A stretch of DNA of 11,419 nt from DATLAN01 sp035527455. GTDB taxonomy: Bacteria; Planctomycetota; Planctomycetia; Pirellulales; Thermoguttaceae. The position numbers were made by a program, and so were the translations under genes. Each line of letters starts with the position of its first letter. Position 1 is the stretch's first letter. The DNA is taken from positions 1 to 11,419 of the forward strand of contig DATLAN010000486.1 in the NCBI GenBank assembly GCA_035527455.1, given 5' to 3'. The notes beneath the pieces were generated by a model. That model saw only the letters and a program-made list of their open reading frames with translations, had not been told where the DNA came from and ran no database searches. Positions 1-6,674 of this stretch are shown here, in pieces.

Positions 1-282
1 CTCGAGCAGCGGAGCGAGCTGGTCGATCTGCTGCGGGGCGGTCACGATCGGCTCGAAGCCGTGCAGCCCGGCGGCAGCGATCTCTTTCAGCCCTTCATCC
101 GGCGCGAAGCTTCGTCCTTCCCGCCGGTAGAAGCAGATCCAGGGATACTGGTTCGTCGCCAGGTGCACGGCGGGTCGCTCCCCTTCCGCCCCTCGGCTCG
201 CCGCCACGCCGGCCAGCAACGCCCCGGCAGCCAGTCCGGCGTCTTTGAGGAAGTTGCGGCGTGTATCTTCTCGATGGGACAT
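1..282 (-). CDS. Tat-exported sugar phosphate isomerase/epimerase-like protein (N-terminal part, runs off left edge)
   Basis: Seen: an open frame from an ATG at 282 to the window edge, 94 codons, no stop. The N-terminus has a textbook twin-arginine signal, TRRNFLK at residues 7-13, followed by an Ala/Gly/Leu-rich hydrophobic stretch (DAGLAAGALLAGVAA) and a likely cleavage site near residue 30. The mature start (VHLATNQYPWICFYRREG, then a segment ending in GLHGFEPI) resembles the first beta strand and helix of xylose-isomerase-like TIM barrels (AP endonuclease family 2) that are abundant as Tat substrates in planctomycetes. AGGAGC at 291-296 lies 8 bases before the ATG and fixes the start. Inferred role: a periplasmic sugar or sugar-phosphate isomerase/epimerase; substrate unknown. 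It lies 90 bases downstream of the HEPN-like gene on the same strand but has its own ribosome binding site and higher GC, so it need not be co-transcribed. The family call rests on the N-terminal third only. Confidence 0.7.
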   Translation of the reverse strand, partial: MSHREDTRRNFLKDAGLAAGALLAGVAASRGAEGERPAVHLATNQYPWICFYRREGRSFAPDEGLKEIAAAGLHGFEPIVTAPQQIDQLAPLLE

Positions 283-372
283 GGTTGAATGCTCCTGTGT
301 ACGGAATGCCCCGATGCACTTCTCGCACTGTACACAGACGCCGTGGCTTACGCAAGTTTCAGCGATGGAGAA

Positions 373-1068
373 TCATGGGAGCTTGCCGATCCCCGCGTTG
401 GCAATATCTGTGACAACCTGTCTGATCAACTGCCAGGACTCGCGGTGGTACTGTTCGGGGATTTCCAGCGTTTCGCCTTCTCGAAAGCGAGCGAACCCTT
501 TCGACTTTTCAACGTATTTGGCGTTTGCAGCACCCCGGTTGTGGACCAACACGTCGCGCGACGCCTTGATTTCCGCAAGCTGCTCAATTTGTCCTTGTGT
601 CGGGCAACCGAGCTTGGCGGTCTTTTCGAGATACTTGAACCAGGCGTCCACTCGATCGTACGCCAAGTCGACCAACTCCCTTTCCACCACGGTGCGAACG
701 ATCTCGATTCTGTCGGAAGACTCCAAGACCGTACCGAATGTGAGTTGTTTCTTGGAGAGGCTACGGGGATCCTCGATGAGCCACGCGCGAAGAAAACCGA
801 AGACGAAGTCTTCGAATAACGAGACGAAGTGCTGGAACGTTGCCGACGTCAGATACCCGGTGACGTACTTCTGAGCAAGAGCGGGCAATTCATGCTCTTC
901 GACGGTACTCCCGGTTGCCAGATTGCGAATGGTGACTTTGCGACCTTGGCGAAGGAATTGCTGCAGCAGTCGCCAGGCGCTCTTCGTGTGGGAGTAGTAG
1001 TTGTGAGCTTCATCCAGCGCTGCGAGGCTGTCATCTCGCAGCTTCTTGATCTCATCCGCCAGCGCCAT
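373..1068 (-). CDS. HEPN-like domain protein with R-x4-H motif
   Basis: A 231-residue, mostly helical, soluble protein with no signal peptide. The key feature is RDVLVHNRG: Arg171 and His176 form the R-x4-6-H motif of HEPN domains, here at the start of the final helix pair and followed by a KYVEKS-like segment, as in the RiboL-PSP/apoE-type HEPN families. Those families include metal-independent RNases in toxin-antitoxin and defence systems, but also non-catalytic members, so RNase activity is inference. The gene starts 21 bases after the stop of an 80-residue gene on the same strand, with AGGA about 8 bases before its ATG, which suggests an operon in which the small protein is made first, as antitoxins often are. 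The GC content of the pair is visibly lower than that of its neighbours, consistent with recent acquisition. No close named homologue is recognised. Family-level confidence is moderate; the biological role is open. Confidence 0.72.
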   Translation of the reverse strand: MALADEIKKLRDDSLAALDEAHNYYSHTKSAWRLLQQFLRQGRKVTIRNLATGSTVEEHELPALAQKYVTGYLTSATFQHFVSLFEDFVFGFLRAWLIEDPRSLSKKQLTFGTVLESSDRIEIVRTVVERELVDLAYDRVDAWFKYLEKTAKLGCPTQGQIEQLAEIKASRDVLVHNRGAANAKYVEKSKGFARFREGETLEIPEQYHRESWQLIRQVVTDIANAGIGKLP

Positions 1069-1089
1069 GAGCCGTTCCTGTTCCCGTAA

Positions 1090-1332
1090 CTAAGGTGCAC
1101 GGTCGAGGATTTGCTGGACGGAACGGGGATTCACGCCGTGCCTGAGATTGATCACGGTGACCTCCGGCTTTCCATCCACCGAGATGGCCTCTTCGTCCAC
1201 CCAGTAAGAGATGCTGTTTGCATCCAGCAGCGCCCGGATGTCGTCGATCTGTTGAACGGGAACCATGATGTACGGCGTGGCATCACCGTCCGTCGAAACA
1301 TACAGGGGCTTCTTTGTCGTAACGTCGATCAT
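1090..1332 (-). CDS. Small conserved-looking protein, putative partner of HEPN-like protein
   Basis: An 80-residue acidic protein of unrecognised family. Sequence order suggests an alternating strand/helix fold: LYVSTDGDATPYIMVPV (strand), QQIDDIRALLDANS (helix), SYWVDEEAISVDG, then PEVTVINL (strand) and a final helix SVQQILDRA. There is no signal or membrane segment. Start choice: the frame is open further upstream (alternative ATG at 1413), but GGGAG at 1339-1343 sits 6 bases before the ATG at 1332, and a sigma70-like promoter (TTGCAA-N17-TACAAT, 1394-1422) would start transcription near 1387, downstream of the 1413 ATG. The coding sequence is followed after 21 bases by the HEPN-like gene, so the two probably form one transcript. 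By position and size it could be an antitoxin, but it does not resemble the MNT nucleotidyltransferases that commonly pair with HEPN proteins. Function unknown. Confidence 0.65.
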   Translation of the reverse strand: MIDVTTKKPLYVSTDGDATPYIMVPVQQIDDIRALLDANSISYWVDEEAISVDGKPEVTVINLRHGVNPRSVQQILDRAP

Positions 1333-1393
1333 ATCGGACTCCCAAAAGAACGCGAACTCCTCCGGACAACAATCCCAACCACGTTCACCAAGA

Positions 1394-1422
1394 ATTGTAG
1401 CAATGTGGTGCATGGTTTGCAA
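1394..1422 (-). promoter_or_regulatory. Candidate sigma70-type promoter of the small-protein/HEPN pair
   Basis: On the minus strand: -35 TTGCAA (complement of 1417-1422, 4 of 6 to consensus), a spacer of exactly 17, and -10 TACAAT (complement of 1394-1399, 5 of 6). Predicted start of transcription is near 1387, giving a leader of about 55 bases to the ATG at 1332. The AT-rich match stands out in a GC-rich region. Confidence 0.5.
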
Positions 1423-1525
1423 TGGTAACAATCCTCGCCATGGCTGACTTGCCCGGACAGCTCGGTTGTCGTATGTTGAGTGCGTCGGACGGCACCTGCT
1501 TTGCCAAGACAACAAGGGCCACCCC

Positions 1526-2413
1526 ATGACCGACGAACCCCTCAGGCTGCTGATCCTCGGGGCGCATCCCGACGACGCGGAATATCACGCCGGCGGTTTG
1601 GCCTCGATCTATCGGCAGCGGGGACATGAGGTCAAAATGGTCTCGCTGACCGACGGCCGTGCCGGGCACTACCGGCGGCCGCCGGAGGCGCTGGCCGAGA
1701 TCCGCCGCGAAGAAGCGGCGGCGGCCGGGGCCGTGATCGGGGCGGCGTACGAGACCTGGGATATCCCCGACGGCGAGTTGATGCCCAGCGTCGAGGTCCG
1801 ACGCCGCGTGGTCCGCGAGATCCGCACCTTCCGGCCCGACCTGGTGTTGACCCACCGCCCTTACGACTACCATCCCGATCACCGCGCAGCCGGGCAGCTC
1901 GTGCAGGACGCCACCTATCTGGTCACCGTGCCGAACTACCTGCCGGAGGTGCCGGCCTTGTTCCGCGATCCGGTGGTGGCCTACGTGGCCGATCTGTTCA
2001 CGAAACCCCGGGCGATGGCCGCCGACGTGGTGCTGGACGTGACCGACCGGCTCGACGTGATCGTGGCCATGCTGGCCTGCCAGCGCTCGCAGGTCTTCGA
2101 GTGGCTGCCGTACCAGGAAGGCATTTTGGAGTCGGTGCCGCAGCACGAGGGCGAGAAGCTCGTGTGGCTCGGCGGCTGGTATCGCCGGCACATGTTGCCC
2201 CGGGCGGAGCACTTTCGCGAGGATCTGATCGCAGCCTACGGCGAAGATCGCGGCCGGCGGATCGAACTGGTCGAGGTGTTCGAGCTGAGCGACTACGCCG
2301 CGGCGGCCGATCTCGCCCGACGGCGGCAACTATTCCCCGGTGCGTTTTGCCGGCCGCCCGGTTCCACGGCGGCGGCGACCCCGTCGCAGGTTCGTTCGTC
2401 GGAGAAGACGTAG
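1526..2413 (+). CDS. LmbE/PIG-L family N-acetylglucosaminyl deacetylase-like protein
   Basis: A 295-residue protein with the zinc-site signature of the LmbE-like (PIG-L) deacetylase family. It opens with a Rossmann-like strand, LLILGAHPDDAE, in which His14, Asp16 and Asp17 belong to the AHPDD motif. The second motif, HRPYDYHPDHRAAG, supplies His116, Asp118 and His119. In the family, the first His, the second Asp and the last His bind the metal, and the first Asp acts as general base. Known members deacetylate N-acetylglucosaminyl groups (MshB in mycothiol, BshB in bacillithiol, PIG-L in GPI), so hydrolysis of an N-acetyl sugar is likely; the substrate cannot be told. There is no signal peptide, so it is cytoplasmic. 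The ATG at 1526 is preferred over the in-frame ATG at 1466 because the AHPDD motif then falls at the usual position (residues 13-17) and AAGGG at 1514-1518 is well spaced. It is convergent with the pilus TPR gene and appears to be a single-gene unit. Confidence 0.88.
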   Translation: MTDEPLRLLILGAHPDDAEYHAGGLASIYRQRGHEVKMVSLTDGRAGHYRRPPEALAEIRREEAAAAGAVIGAAYETWDIPDGELMPSVEVRRRVVREIRTFRPDLVLTHRPYDYHPDHRAAGQLVQDATYLVTVPNYLPEVPALFRDPVVAYVADLFTKPRAMAADVVLDVTDRLDVIVAMLACQRSQVFEWLPYQEGILESVPQHEGEKLVWLGGWYRRHMLPRAEHFREDLIAAYGEDRGRRIELVEVFELSDYAAAADLARRRQLFPGAFCRPPGSTAAATPSQVRSSEKT

Positions 2414-2419
2414 TATGTA

Positions 2420-2441
2420 GCTGAATTCGCAAGAATTCAGC
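2420..2441. repeat. Perfect hairpin with GCAA tetraloop between convergent genes
   Basis: GCTGAATTC (2420-2428), loop GCAA, GAATTCAGC (2433-2441): a perfect 9-bp stem capped by a GNRA-type loop when read on the plus strand. It lies 6 bases after the deacetylase stop. There is no following T-run, so a Rho-independent terminator is not supported; it could be an mRNA 3' end stabiliser or a copy of a dispersed palindromic repeat. Confidence 0.6.
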
Positions 2442-2523
2442 AATACACGAAACAAATGCGCCTCGGCGCAACAGCAAGCTGGTCCGTTTCAATCGGTCCC
2501 GGCTGTTTGCAGAGTGGGTGGGG

Positions 2524-2540
2524 CGCGACCAACGGTCGCG
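2524..2540. repeat. Perfect short hairpin directly after the TPR gene stop
   Basis: CGCGACC, loop AAC, GGTCGCG: a 7-bp stem with a 3-base loop, starting three bases beyond the stop codon of the leftward TPR gene. With the 2420-2441 hairpin it occupies the 130-base gap between convergent genes. There is no T-run in either direction, so it is not a classical terminator. Its short palindrome with a 3-base loop resembles the single arms of the larger twin-hairpin repeats elsewhere in the window. Confidence 0.5.
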
Positions 2541-2543
2541 GCT

Positions 2544-3383
2544 TTATGGGGTTGGGGCGTCGGTGCCGGGCGTGACGAATCCGATCTGGACCGTCCCTTC
2601 CTCGCCGGGCGGCGGCGAGTAGGCCCACTGATTGCGTTCGGTTTTGGCGGCCATGGCCCCCAGCGCGCTGAGGCCTTCTTGAGCCGCTTGCGAAGACGGG
2701 TCGGTGTCCAAGGCGAGTTCGAATTCTCGCCGGGCTTCGTCCCAACGCTCTTCCAGGACCATCGCGAAGGCCAGATTGGCGTGTGCGTCGCTCGGGGAGC
2801 ATCCCGCCCGACGGAATTCCGTCAAGGCCTCTTCCGGCCGACCGGTTCGTGCCAGGAGCAGGCCCAGGTTGTTGCGGGCTTTGGCCAGTTCTCCGTTGAG
2901 TCGCAGCGCGTTGCGGAGGTTTTCCTCTGCCTCGGGCCAGCGTTTCCGGAGATAACAACTGTAGCCGAAGTCGGCGTACAATTCGGCACTGTCGGTGGTT
3001 CTCTTCAGCGCCTCGCCGTAATAGCGTGCGGATTCTTCCGGCTCTCCCTTCTTGTCGTACAGGACGGCCAGGCGGTGATAGGCGTCGCCTCGACGTCCGT
3101 CCTTGCGGATGACGTCGAGATAGACCTTGACGGCCTGATCGGTTTGGCCCTTCCGTTCGAGGGAACGTCCCATGGCCATTTCCACGTCGGCCTTCTGCTT
3201 CAGATCCAGCTCGATCGAGGGCTCCGCTTCCTGCGGCGGCCGTGCGGCACGTTTCGATTTGGCCAAGGGCGGCCATAGATTGCCCAGGACATTGTTCGGT
3301 TTCTGGCATCCTGCCAAGAGGAACACCAGCGCGGCCGTGGCGGCGGCCACGCGGCGAAGGTGGGGTTTTCCCGTTGCGATCAA
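2544..3383 (-). CDS. TPR-repeat lipoprotein, TadD-like pilus assembly protein
   Basis: A 279-residue protein. Residues 1-26 form a lipoprotein signal: basic start (KPHLRR), hydrophobic core, lipobox LLAGC with Cys26 as the predicted lipidated residue. Residues of about 66-235 hold roughly five tetratricopeptide repeats, seen as the recurring pattern AYHRLAVLYDKKGEPEESARYYGEAL and similar, followed by a short polar tail. TadD-type TPR lipoproteins in Tad/Flp loci help localise or assemble the outer-membrane secretin; the gene being third in the secretin operon supports that role. The start codon is TTG at 3383 (complement of CAA at 3381-3383), chosen because AAGGAG lies 8 bases upstream and the signal peptide needs these residues; a GTG at codon 12 would remove the basic region. 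A twin-hairpin repeat lies just upstream, between this gene and the OmpA-like gene. Function is inferred from context; the fold and lipidation are well supported. Confidence 0.82.
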   Translation of the reverse strand: MIATGKPHLRRVAAATAALVFLLAGCQKPNNVLGNLWPPLAKSKRAARPPQEAEPSIELDLKQKADVEMAMGRSLERKGQTDQAVKVYLDVIRKDGRRGDAYHRLAVLYDKKGEPEESARYYGEALKRTTDSAELYADFGYSCYLRKRWPEAEENLRNALRLNGELAKARNNLGLLLARTGRPEEALTEFRRAGCSPSDAHANLAFAMVLEERWDEARREFELALDTDPSSQAAQEGLSALGAMAAKTERNQWAYSPPPGEEGTVQIGFVTPGTDAPTP

Positions 3384-3406
3384 GACGAAGCTCCTTCTTC
3401 GTGATG

Positions 3407-3466
3407 AGAGTAGCCGTCTCGCTCCGCGAGACGCGGCTTCATCTCGCGGAGCGAGATGGCTACTCT
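3407..3466. repeat. Twin-hairpin inverted repeat A
   Basis: Two 27-base arms (3407-3433 and 3440-3466) are inverted copies matching at 25 of 27 positions around a 6-base spacer. Each arm also folds alone: CGTCTCGC-TCC-GCGAGACG on the left and CATCTCGC-GGA-GCGAGATG on the right, flanked by AGAGTAGC and its complement. The two differences between the arms are partners in the same base pair of the local stem (C-G pair kept as A-T). It lies in the 119-base gap between the OmpA-like gene and the TPR gene. It looks like a dispersed REP- or MITE-type element; there is no ORF inside. Confidence 0.8.
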
Positions 3467-3502
3467 GCAGTCATCTCTTTATACGGATTTGCCGGCGACG
3501 GC

Positions 3503-4393
3503 TCACCAACCCGGCGGCGCGTTGCTGAATCCGGCCGTCCCGCTGGGCAGGCCGAGCGCCCCCGTCGTGACTCCCGGAGGCGAGCTGAACGTGCTGCCGG
3601 CGGACGTCCTCGTCTGCTGAAGCATGTTCTGGTCGATCTCGAACGCCTCCTCGCCCCGCAGACCGTCGTCCGGCTTGCAGACCACCACCCGCGACTCCGG
3701 CACGTCGCACGCCGACGCTTGGAGCAACTGCAAGACGAAATCCCGTCGGGCACGATCCAAGTCGGGATTGCAGGGAGTCGGCTCGATGATCAACGGACAC
3801 GAGTTCGCCGCCATCAGACCGACGATCTTGTTCAATTGTTCCACGCCGCGAGGATTGAGCCGCTGGGGTTCGCCGAGCGTCTCGTCGCAGAAGTCGTATC
3901 GGTAGAGCACCATCTGGGCCGCCAGTCCGTTGACGACCTGCGTTTTCACGTGGGCAAACACGCAAGCCCCAAAGGGCCGCTCTTCGAACTCTTCGGGATA
4001 GCCCCAGTGGCTCTCTTGAAGGCACGCCTTCACGCGATCCCAACAGGGCGAGCCGAGTTTCACGGGGCGAACGGCACGGAAATGGCTGCCGCCGTAGTAC
4101 GATCGCATACCGCAACCGGCCGGTTCGACGACGACCGACATCGAGGCCGCCGGCTCGCAAGTCACGGGCGGCTCGATTTCCGTTACCGACGGTACGCTCG
4201 GCTCGACGACCCGGACCTTGATTTCGCAACTCGGCTCCGGTTCCGGCTCTTGCACAGTCCAAGGCTGGTCGGACGGGCTGGGCGACGCGCCGGAAAGCTC
4301 CTCCGGCCAATCGGCGGCCTGCGGCGCCTGAACGGTCACCGTCGTGCAAATGGTCGCAATGAGCAAACTCAACATGAAATTCACGATGGGCAT
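3503..4393 (-). CDS. Secreted cysteine-rich protein with OmpA-like C-terminal region, pilus-locus associated
   Basis: A 296-residue exported protein. Residues 1-27 are a signal peptide (MPIVNFMLSLLIATICTTVT.., cleavage near QAADW). A Pro/Glu/Ser-rich linker follows to about residue 90. The C-terminal half has an OmpA-like order: a central strand region, then RLNPRGVEQLNKIVGLM, PLIIEPTPCNPDLDRARRDFV and SRVVVCKPDDGLRGEEA, which match the spaced helix-strand-helix pattern with a conserved Leu-Asp..Ala-Arg segment. About 11 cysteines lie after the signal, suggesting disulfides in the periplasm. The tail is Ser/Thr/Gly-rich. The start at 4393 has AAGGAG at 4403-4408; the longer open frame to 4600 overlaps the secretin and lacks a signal. 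It begins 23 bases after the secretin stop, so the two are co-transcribed. It probably anchors or caps the secretin at the peptidoglycan or outer membrane. The OmpA assignment is by pattern only and is moderate. Confidence 0.7.
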   Translation of the reverse strand: MPIVNFMLSLLIATICTTVTVQAPQAADWPEELSGASPSPSDQPWTVQEPEPEPSCEIKVRVVEPSVPSVTEIEPPVTCEPAASMSVVVEPAGCGMRSYYGGSHFRAVRPVKLGSPCWDRVKACLQESHWGYPEEFEERPFGACVFAHVKTQVVNGLAAQMVLYRYDFCDETLGEPQRLNPRGVEQLNKIVGLMAANSCPLIIEPTPCNPDLDRARRDFVLQLLQASACDVPESRVVVCKPDDGLRGEEAFEIDQNMLQQTRTSAGSTFSSPPGVTTGALGLPSGTAGFSNAPPGW

Positions 4394-4416
4394 TCTCGTA
4401 GTCTCCTTGACGGCCC

Positions 4417-6309
4417 TTAGTCGGAAAACCCGACCGGACCTTGAACGCAACGCCGCTCGAGTTTCATCAGTTCCACGAAGCAGCACGGATCGTCCCAGTT
4501 CGTCGTCGATCGGAAATACCGGCCTGTGCGACCTTCGATCCGATTGAGCAGATAGAATTCCAGATCGTTGGGGTCTTTGATTTCGTCGCCGGGCAGGCAA
4601 GGCACCTGGTCCGGATCCATCGGCTCCACCAGATAGGGCGTCACCAACACGAGCAGCTCCTTCTCCACCCGCCTGTGCGTCGTGTTGCTGAACAGCGGGC
4701 CGAGGTAGGGCAAGTCTCCCAGCCCCGGGATGCGGCTGGTCTGGGCGTCGATCACGACCTGCAGCAACCCGGCAATGGTTAGCGATTGTCCTTGCCGGAG
4801 TTCCACGGTCGTGGTGGCCCGGCGGGTGTTCACGCCCGGCACCGGGTCGCCGCCGACCACCAGCGTCGTGCCCAGGGAGAAATCGATCGTGCTCACCTCG
4901 GACGTCACGTTCAGACGGATCCGCCCGTCGTCGAGCACGTAGGGCGTGAAATCCAACTGGACGCCGAAGTCCTTGAATTCGATGGTCACGTTGTTCGAGA
5001 TTCCCCCGCCGGATTGCGGCACGGGCACGGGGAATTGACCGCCGGCGAGGAAACTGGCTTCGTGGCCGCTCATGGCCATGAGGTTCGGTTCGGCGAGGAT
5101 CTTCAGCAACGAGTTCTGCCGCAGCGCCCGCAGCAGAATCTGCCAGTCGCCGCTGGGGAAGATCCCGAAGGCGGTGGTGCTGGAGCCGGTTTCGGCGGAG
5201 GCCAGACCGACCAGTCCGCCCAGCCCGAGCGTTCCCAGCGCGTTGATCGTGGCGCCGCCGATCTGCGTGCCGAAGATGTTGCCGGTGCTGGGATCGACTC
5301 CCAAAATGTCGGCCCCGATCTCCCGCAAGCCGGTCCGGTCGAGTTCGGCGATCTTCACTTGCAGCAGCACCTGGTGAACGCCGGGCACGCGGATCAGGTT
5401 GATGATCTTCGGGGCGACGTACGCGGCGCCGGTGCTCGCGTCGGTCCCTTGACGGCCGACGAGTCGGGCCCCGTCCTGCGGCCCTTCGGCGTTGGGGTCG
5501 TTCGGGTCGTCGCCGGACGAGCCCTCTTGTGCGGACCCCTGGGATCGGGAGGGTGAACGCTCGCGTCGCGGGGAACTGGTGTCCGCTCCGGCGCCGTCCG
5601 AGGGTCCCGCACCGCCCGTCGTGTGCGGAACCTGCACGGACTCCAGATACGCCGCGATCGTTTGCAGAATATGGCTCACCTGAGCGGGACTTCGGGCCTG
5701 TCCCTCGACCACCACGTGCTCGCGAATCTGACCGAGCTTGAGATAGGCGTCGGGAAAGACCTGCATCAGTCGCGCACGAAGCAGCGCGAGGTCGTAGACG
5801 ACGTGGACCTCGAAGCTGTAGGTCTGACCGTCGGAGGTGATGATCGACATGTCGGTGACCCCGGCGCGCTGGCCGACCAGGCGGAGCACGCGGGGATTGG
5901 GCAAGACCTCGAAACCGACCACGGTCGGGTCGCCCACGGCGATGACGGCCGTACCGTCGCGGCTGGCGATGTCGCTCTTCATCGTCATCAGCCGTCCCTG
6001 GCCGACCACGACTTCCAGCACGGCGTCATTGCCCTTCAGCGCGTCGACGAAAGAGGCAACCGGTGAGTTCTCCTGGCCCTCTCGCACCGTCCGCCACTGC
6101 CCCTGGGCATCGGGGCCTTCGGCCGGTCGGGGGTCTCGCAACGGGACGACCGGCAGGGTCGGCGGCAAGCGACAGGCGTCGCCGGGATACTCGGTCTGCG
6201 AGAAGCTGGGTGTGACGTGTTGGCCGACGGCTAACCAGAATATCAAGACTGCGAGCCAATGCCGGCTCGCGTTTCTTACACCCTTTTCAAGACTGTTATT
6301 GTAATGCAT
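4417..6309 (-). CDS. cpaC: Tad/Flp pilus outer-membrane secretin (CpaC/RcpA family)
   Basis: A 630-residue protein that forms the outer-membrane channel for the Flp pilus. Signal peptide at residues 1-38 (HWLAVLIFWLAVG core). About residues 95-225 hold the pilus secretin N-terminal domain (ASRDGTAVIAVGDPTVVGFEVL..LVGQRAGVTDMSIITSDGQ) and a BON-like segment (VVVEGQARSPAQVSHILQTI). About residues 230-295 are a disordered Ser/Gly/Asp/Pro-rich insert. The secretin core begins near KIINLIRVPGVHQVLLQVKIAE and includes the family signature VPxLGDLPxLGxLF as IPGLGDLPYLGPLF (about 527-540), then the last strand ELLVLVTPYLVEP. An extra 60-residue C-terminal tail contains DPCCF and RRC cysteines. The ATG at 6309 is chosen because it opens the signal peptide; its ribosome binding site is weak (GGGG). 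It is first in a leftward operon with the OmpA-like and TPR genes, and is divergent from the sigma54 activator. Confidence 0.93.
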   Translation of the reverse strand: MHYNNSLEKGVRNASRHWLAVLIFWLAVGQHVTPSFSQTEYPGDACRLPPTLPVVPLRDPRPAEGPDAQGQWRTVREGQENSPVASFVDALKGNDAVLEVVVGQGRLMTMKSDIASRDGTAVIAVGDPTVVGFEVLPNPRVLRLVGQRAGVTDMSIITSDGQTYSFEVHVVYDLALLRARLMQVFPDAYLKLGQIREHVVVEGQARSPAQVSHILQTIAAYLESVQVPHTTGGAGPSDGAGADTSSPRRERSPSRSQGSAQEGSSGDDPNDPNAEGPQDGARLVGRQGTDASTGAAYVAPKIINLIRVPGVHQVLLQVKIAELDRTGLREIGADILGVDPSTGNIFGTQIGGATINALGTLGLGGLVGLASAETGSSTTAFGIFPSGDWQILLRALRQNSLLKILAEPNLMAMSGHEASFLAGGQFPVPVPQSGGGISNNVTIEFKDFGVQLDFTPYVLDDGRIRLNVTSEVSTIDFSLGTTLVVGGDPVPGVNTRRATTTVELRQGQSLTIAGLLQVVIDAQTSRIPGLGDLPYLGPLFSNTTHRRVEKELLVLVTPYLVEPMDPDQVPCLPGDEIKDPNDLEFYLLNRIEGRTGRYFRSTTNWDDPCCFVELMKLERRCVQGPVGFSD

Positions 6310-6377
6310 GTGTGCCCCAAGAAACCGTGTCCATACGGGTGTCTCCCTCAGTACACTCGGACGGCGGCGTGGGGGCG

Positions 6378-6393
6378 CCACAGTCGATTGTGG
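6378..6393. promoter_or_regulatory. Palindromic candidate activator-binding site 1
   Basis: CCACAGTCGATTGTGG, an imperfect dyad that extends to 9 of 11 matches when flanks are included. Its core ACAGTCGAnTGT is the same as in the palindrome at 8076-8091 upstream of flp. It is 69 bases before the secretin ATG and about 240 bases upstream of the activator's sigma54-like promoter, so it could serve either gene. ACACTCG at 6353-6359 may be an extra half-site. Confidence 0.55.
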
Positions 6394-6580
6394 TGCATTA
6401 CGGTATTTTGCCTCGCATCCGATAGAACCGGGTTCGGTTGAAACGCATCGCGCAAACCGCAACGCGCGGGGAAGCTTTTCCGATTGCCTCGATTCGGCGG
6501 GCCGCCAGCCGGACCTTTTCGCCACGGTAAGACTTGCAAGAGTTGCGGACGCTCACCAAGTCGGCTGCCGGCGGGTTTGC

Positions 6581-6611
6581 GTTACGGCAGATCGACCAAC
6601 AGGTTACGGCA
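6581..6611 (+). repeat. Two direct copies of GTTACGGCA, 22 bases apart
   Basis: Identical 9-mers at 6581-6589 and 6603-6611, a centre-to-centre distance of 22 bases (about two helical turns), immediately upstream of the sigma54-like promoter of the activator gene. A related TTACGGTA is at 6398-6405. The spacing suits protein binding on one DNA face, but no known factor is recognised. Confidence 0.4.
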
Positions 6612-6620
6612 TTCGCAGCC

Positions 6621-6637
6621 TCCGGCGCACCGTTTGC
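6621..6637 (+). promoter_or_regulatory. Candidate sigma54 promoter of the activator gene
   Basis: CGGCGCA, 4 bases, then TTGC: GG (6624-6625) and GC (6636-6637) are separated by exactly 10 bases as sigma54 requires. The -12 TTGC is perfect; the -24 element matches only in part (GGC.C of TGGCAC). Predicted start near 6649, 26 bases before the ATG. If real, the activator controls itself. Confidence 0.4.
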
Positions 6638-6674
6638 CTCAAGTCAAAGCGAATCGTAGGTCAGGGGCAGCGAC

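Larger units (their letters stand above)
6310..6674. promoter_or_regulatory. Divergent control region between secretin and activator genes
   Basis: A 365-base non-coding gap between two divergent genes. It contains a palindrome (6378-6393) shared with the flp upstream region, two GTTACGGCA direct repeats (6581-6589, 6603-6611) and a sigma54-like promoter facing the activator (6621-6637). No convincing sigma54 or sigma70 promoter for the secretin was found on the minus strand. Long open frames crossing this gap lack recognisable protein features. Confidence 0.7.

Noticed and set aside
1333..1413. Upstream extension of the 80-residue protein to an ATG at 1413
   Set aside because: No ribosome binding site at 1413, a good one before 1332, and the predicted promoter would start transcription downstream of 1413.
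1385..2329. A 314-codon open frame antisense to the deacetylase gene
   Set aside because: Shadow frame; the plus-strand frame has the AHPDD and HPDH metal motifs.
4394..4600. Extension of the OmpA-like gene to 4600
   Set aside because: Would overlap the secretin gene and hide a clear signal peptide; a strong ribosome binding site lies just before 4393.
6310..6393. A sigma54 promoter for the secretin on the minus strand
   Set aside because: The nearest GC..CC combination has a 9-base gap instead of the strict 10; no other candidate in the gap.
6310..6525. Extension of the secretin to an ATG at 6525
   Set aside because: The extension is basic, crosses the putative operator and would bury the signal peptide inside the protein.
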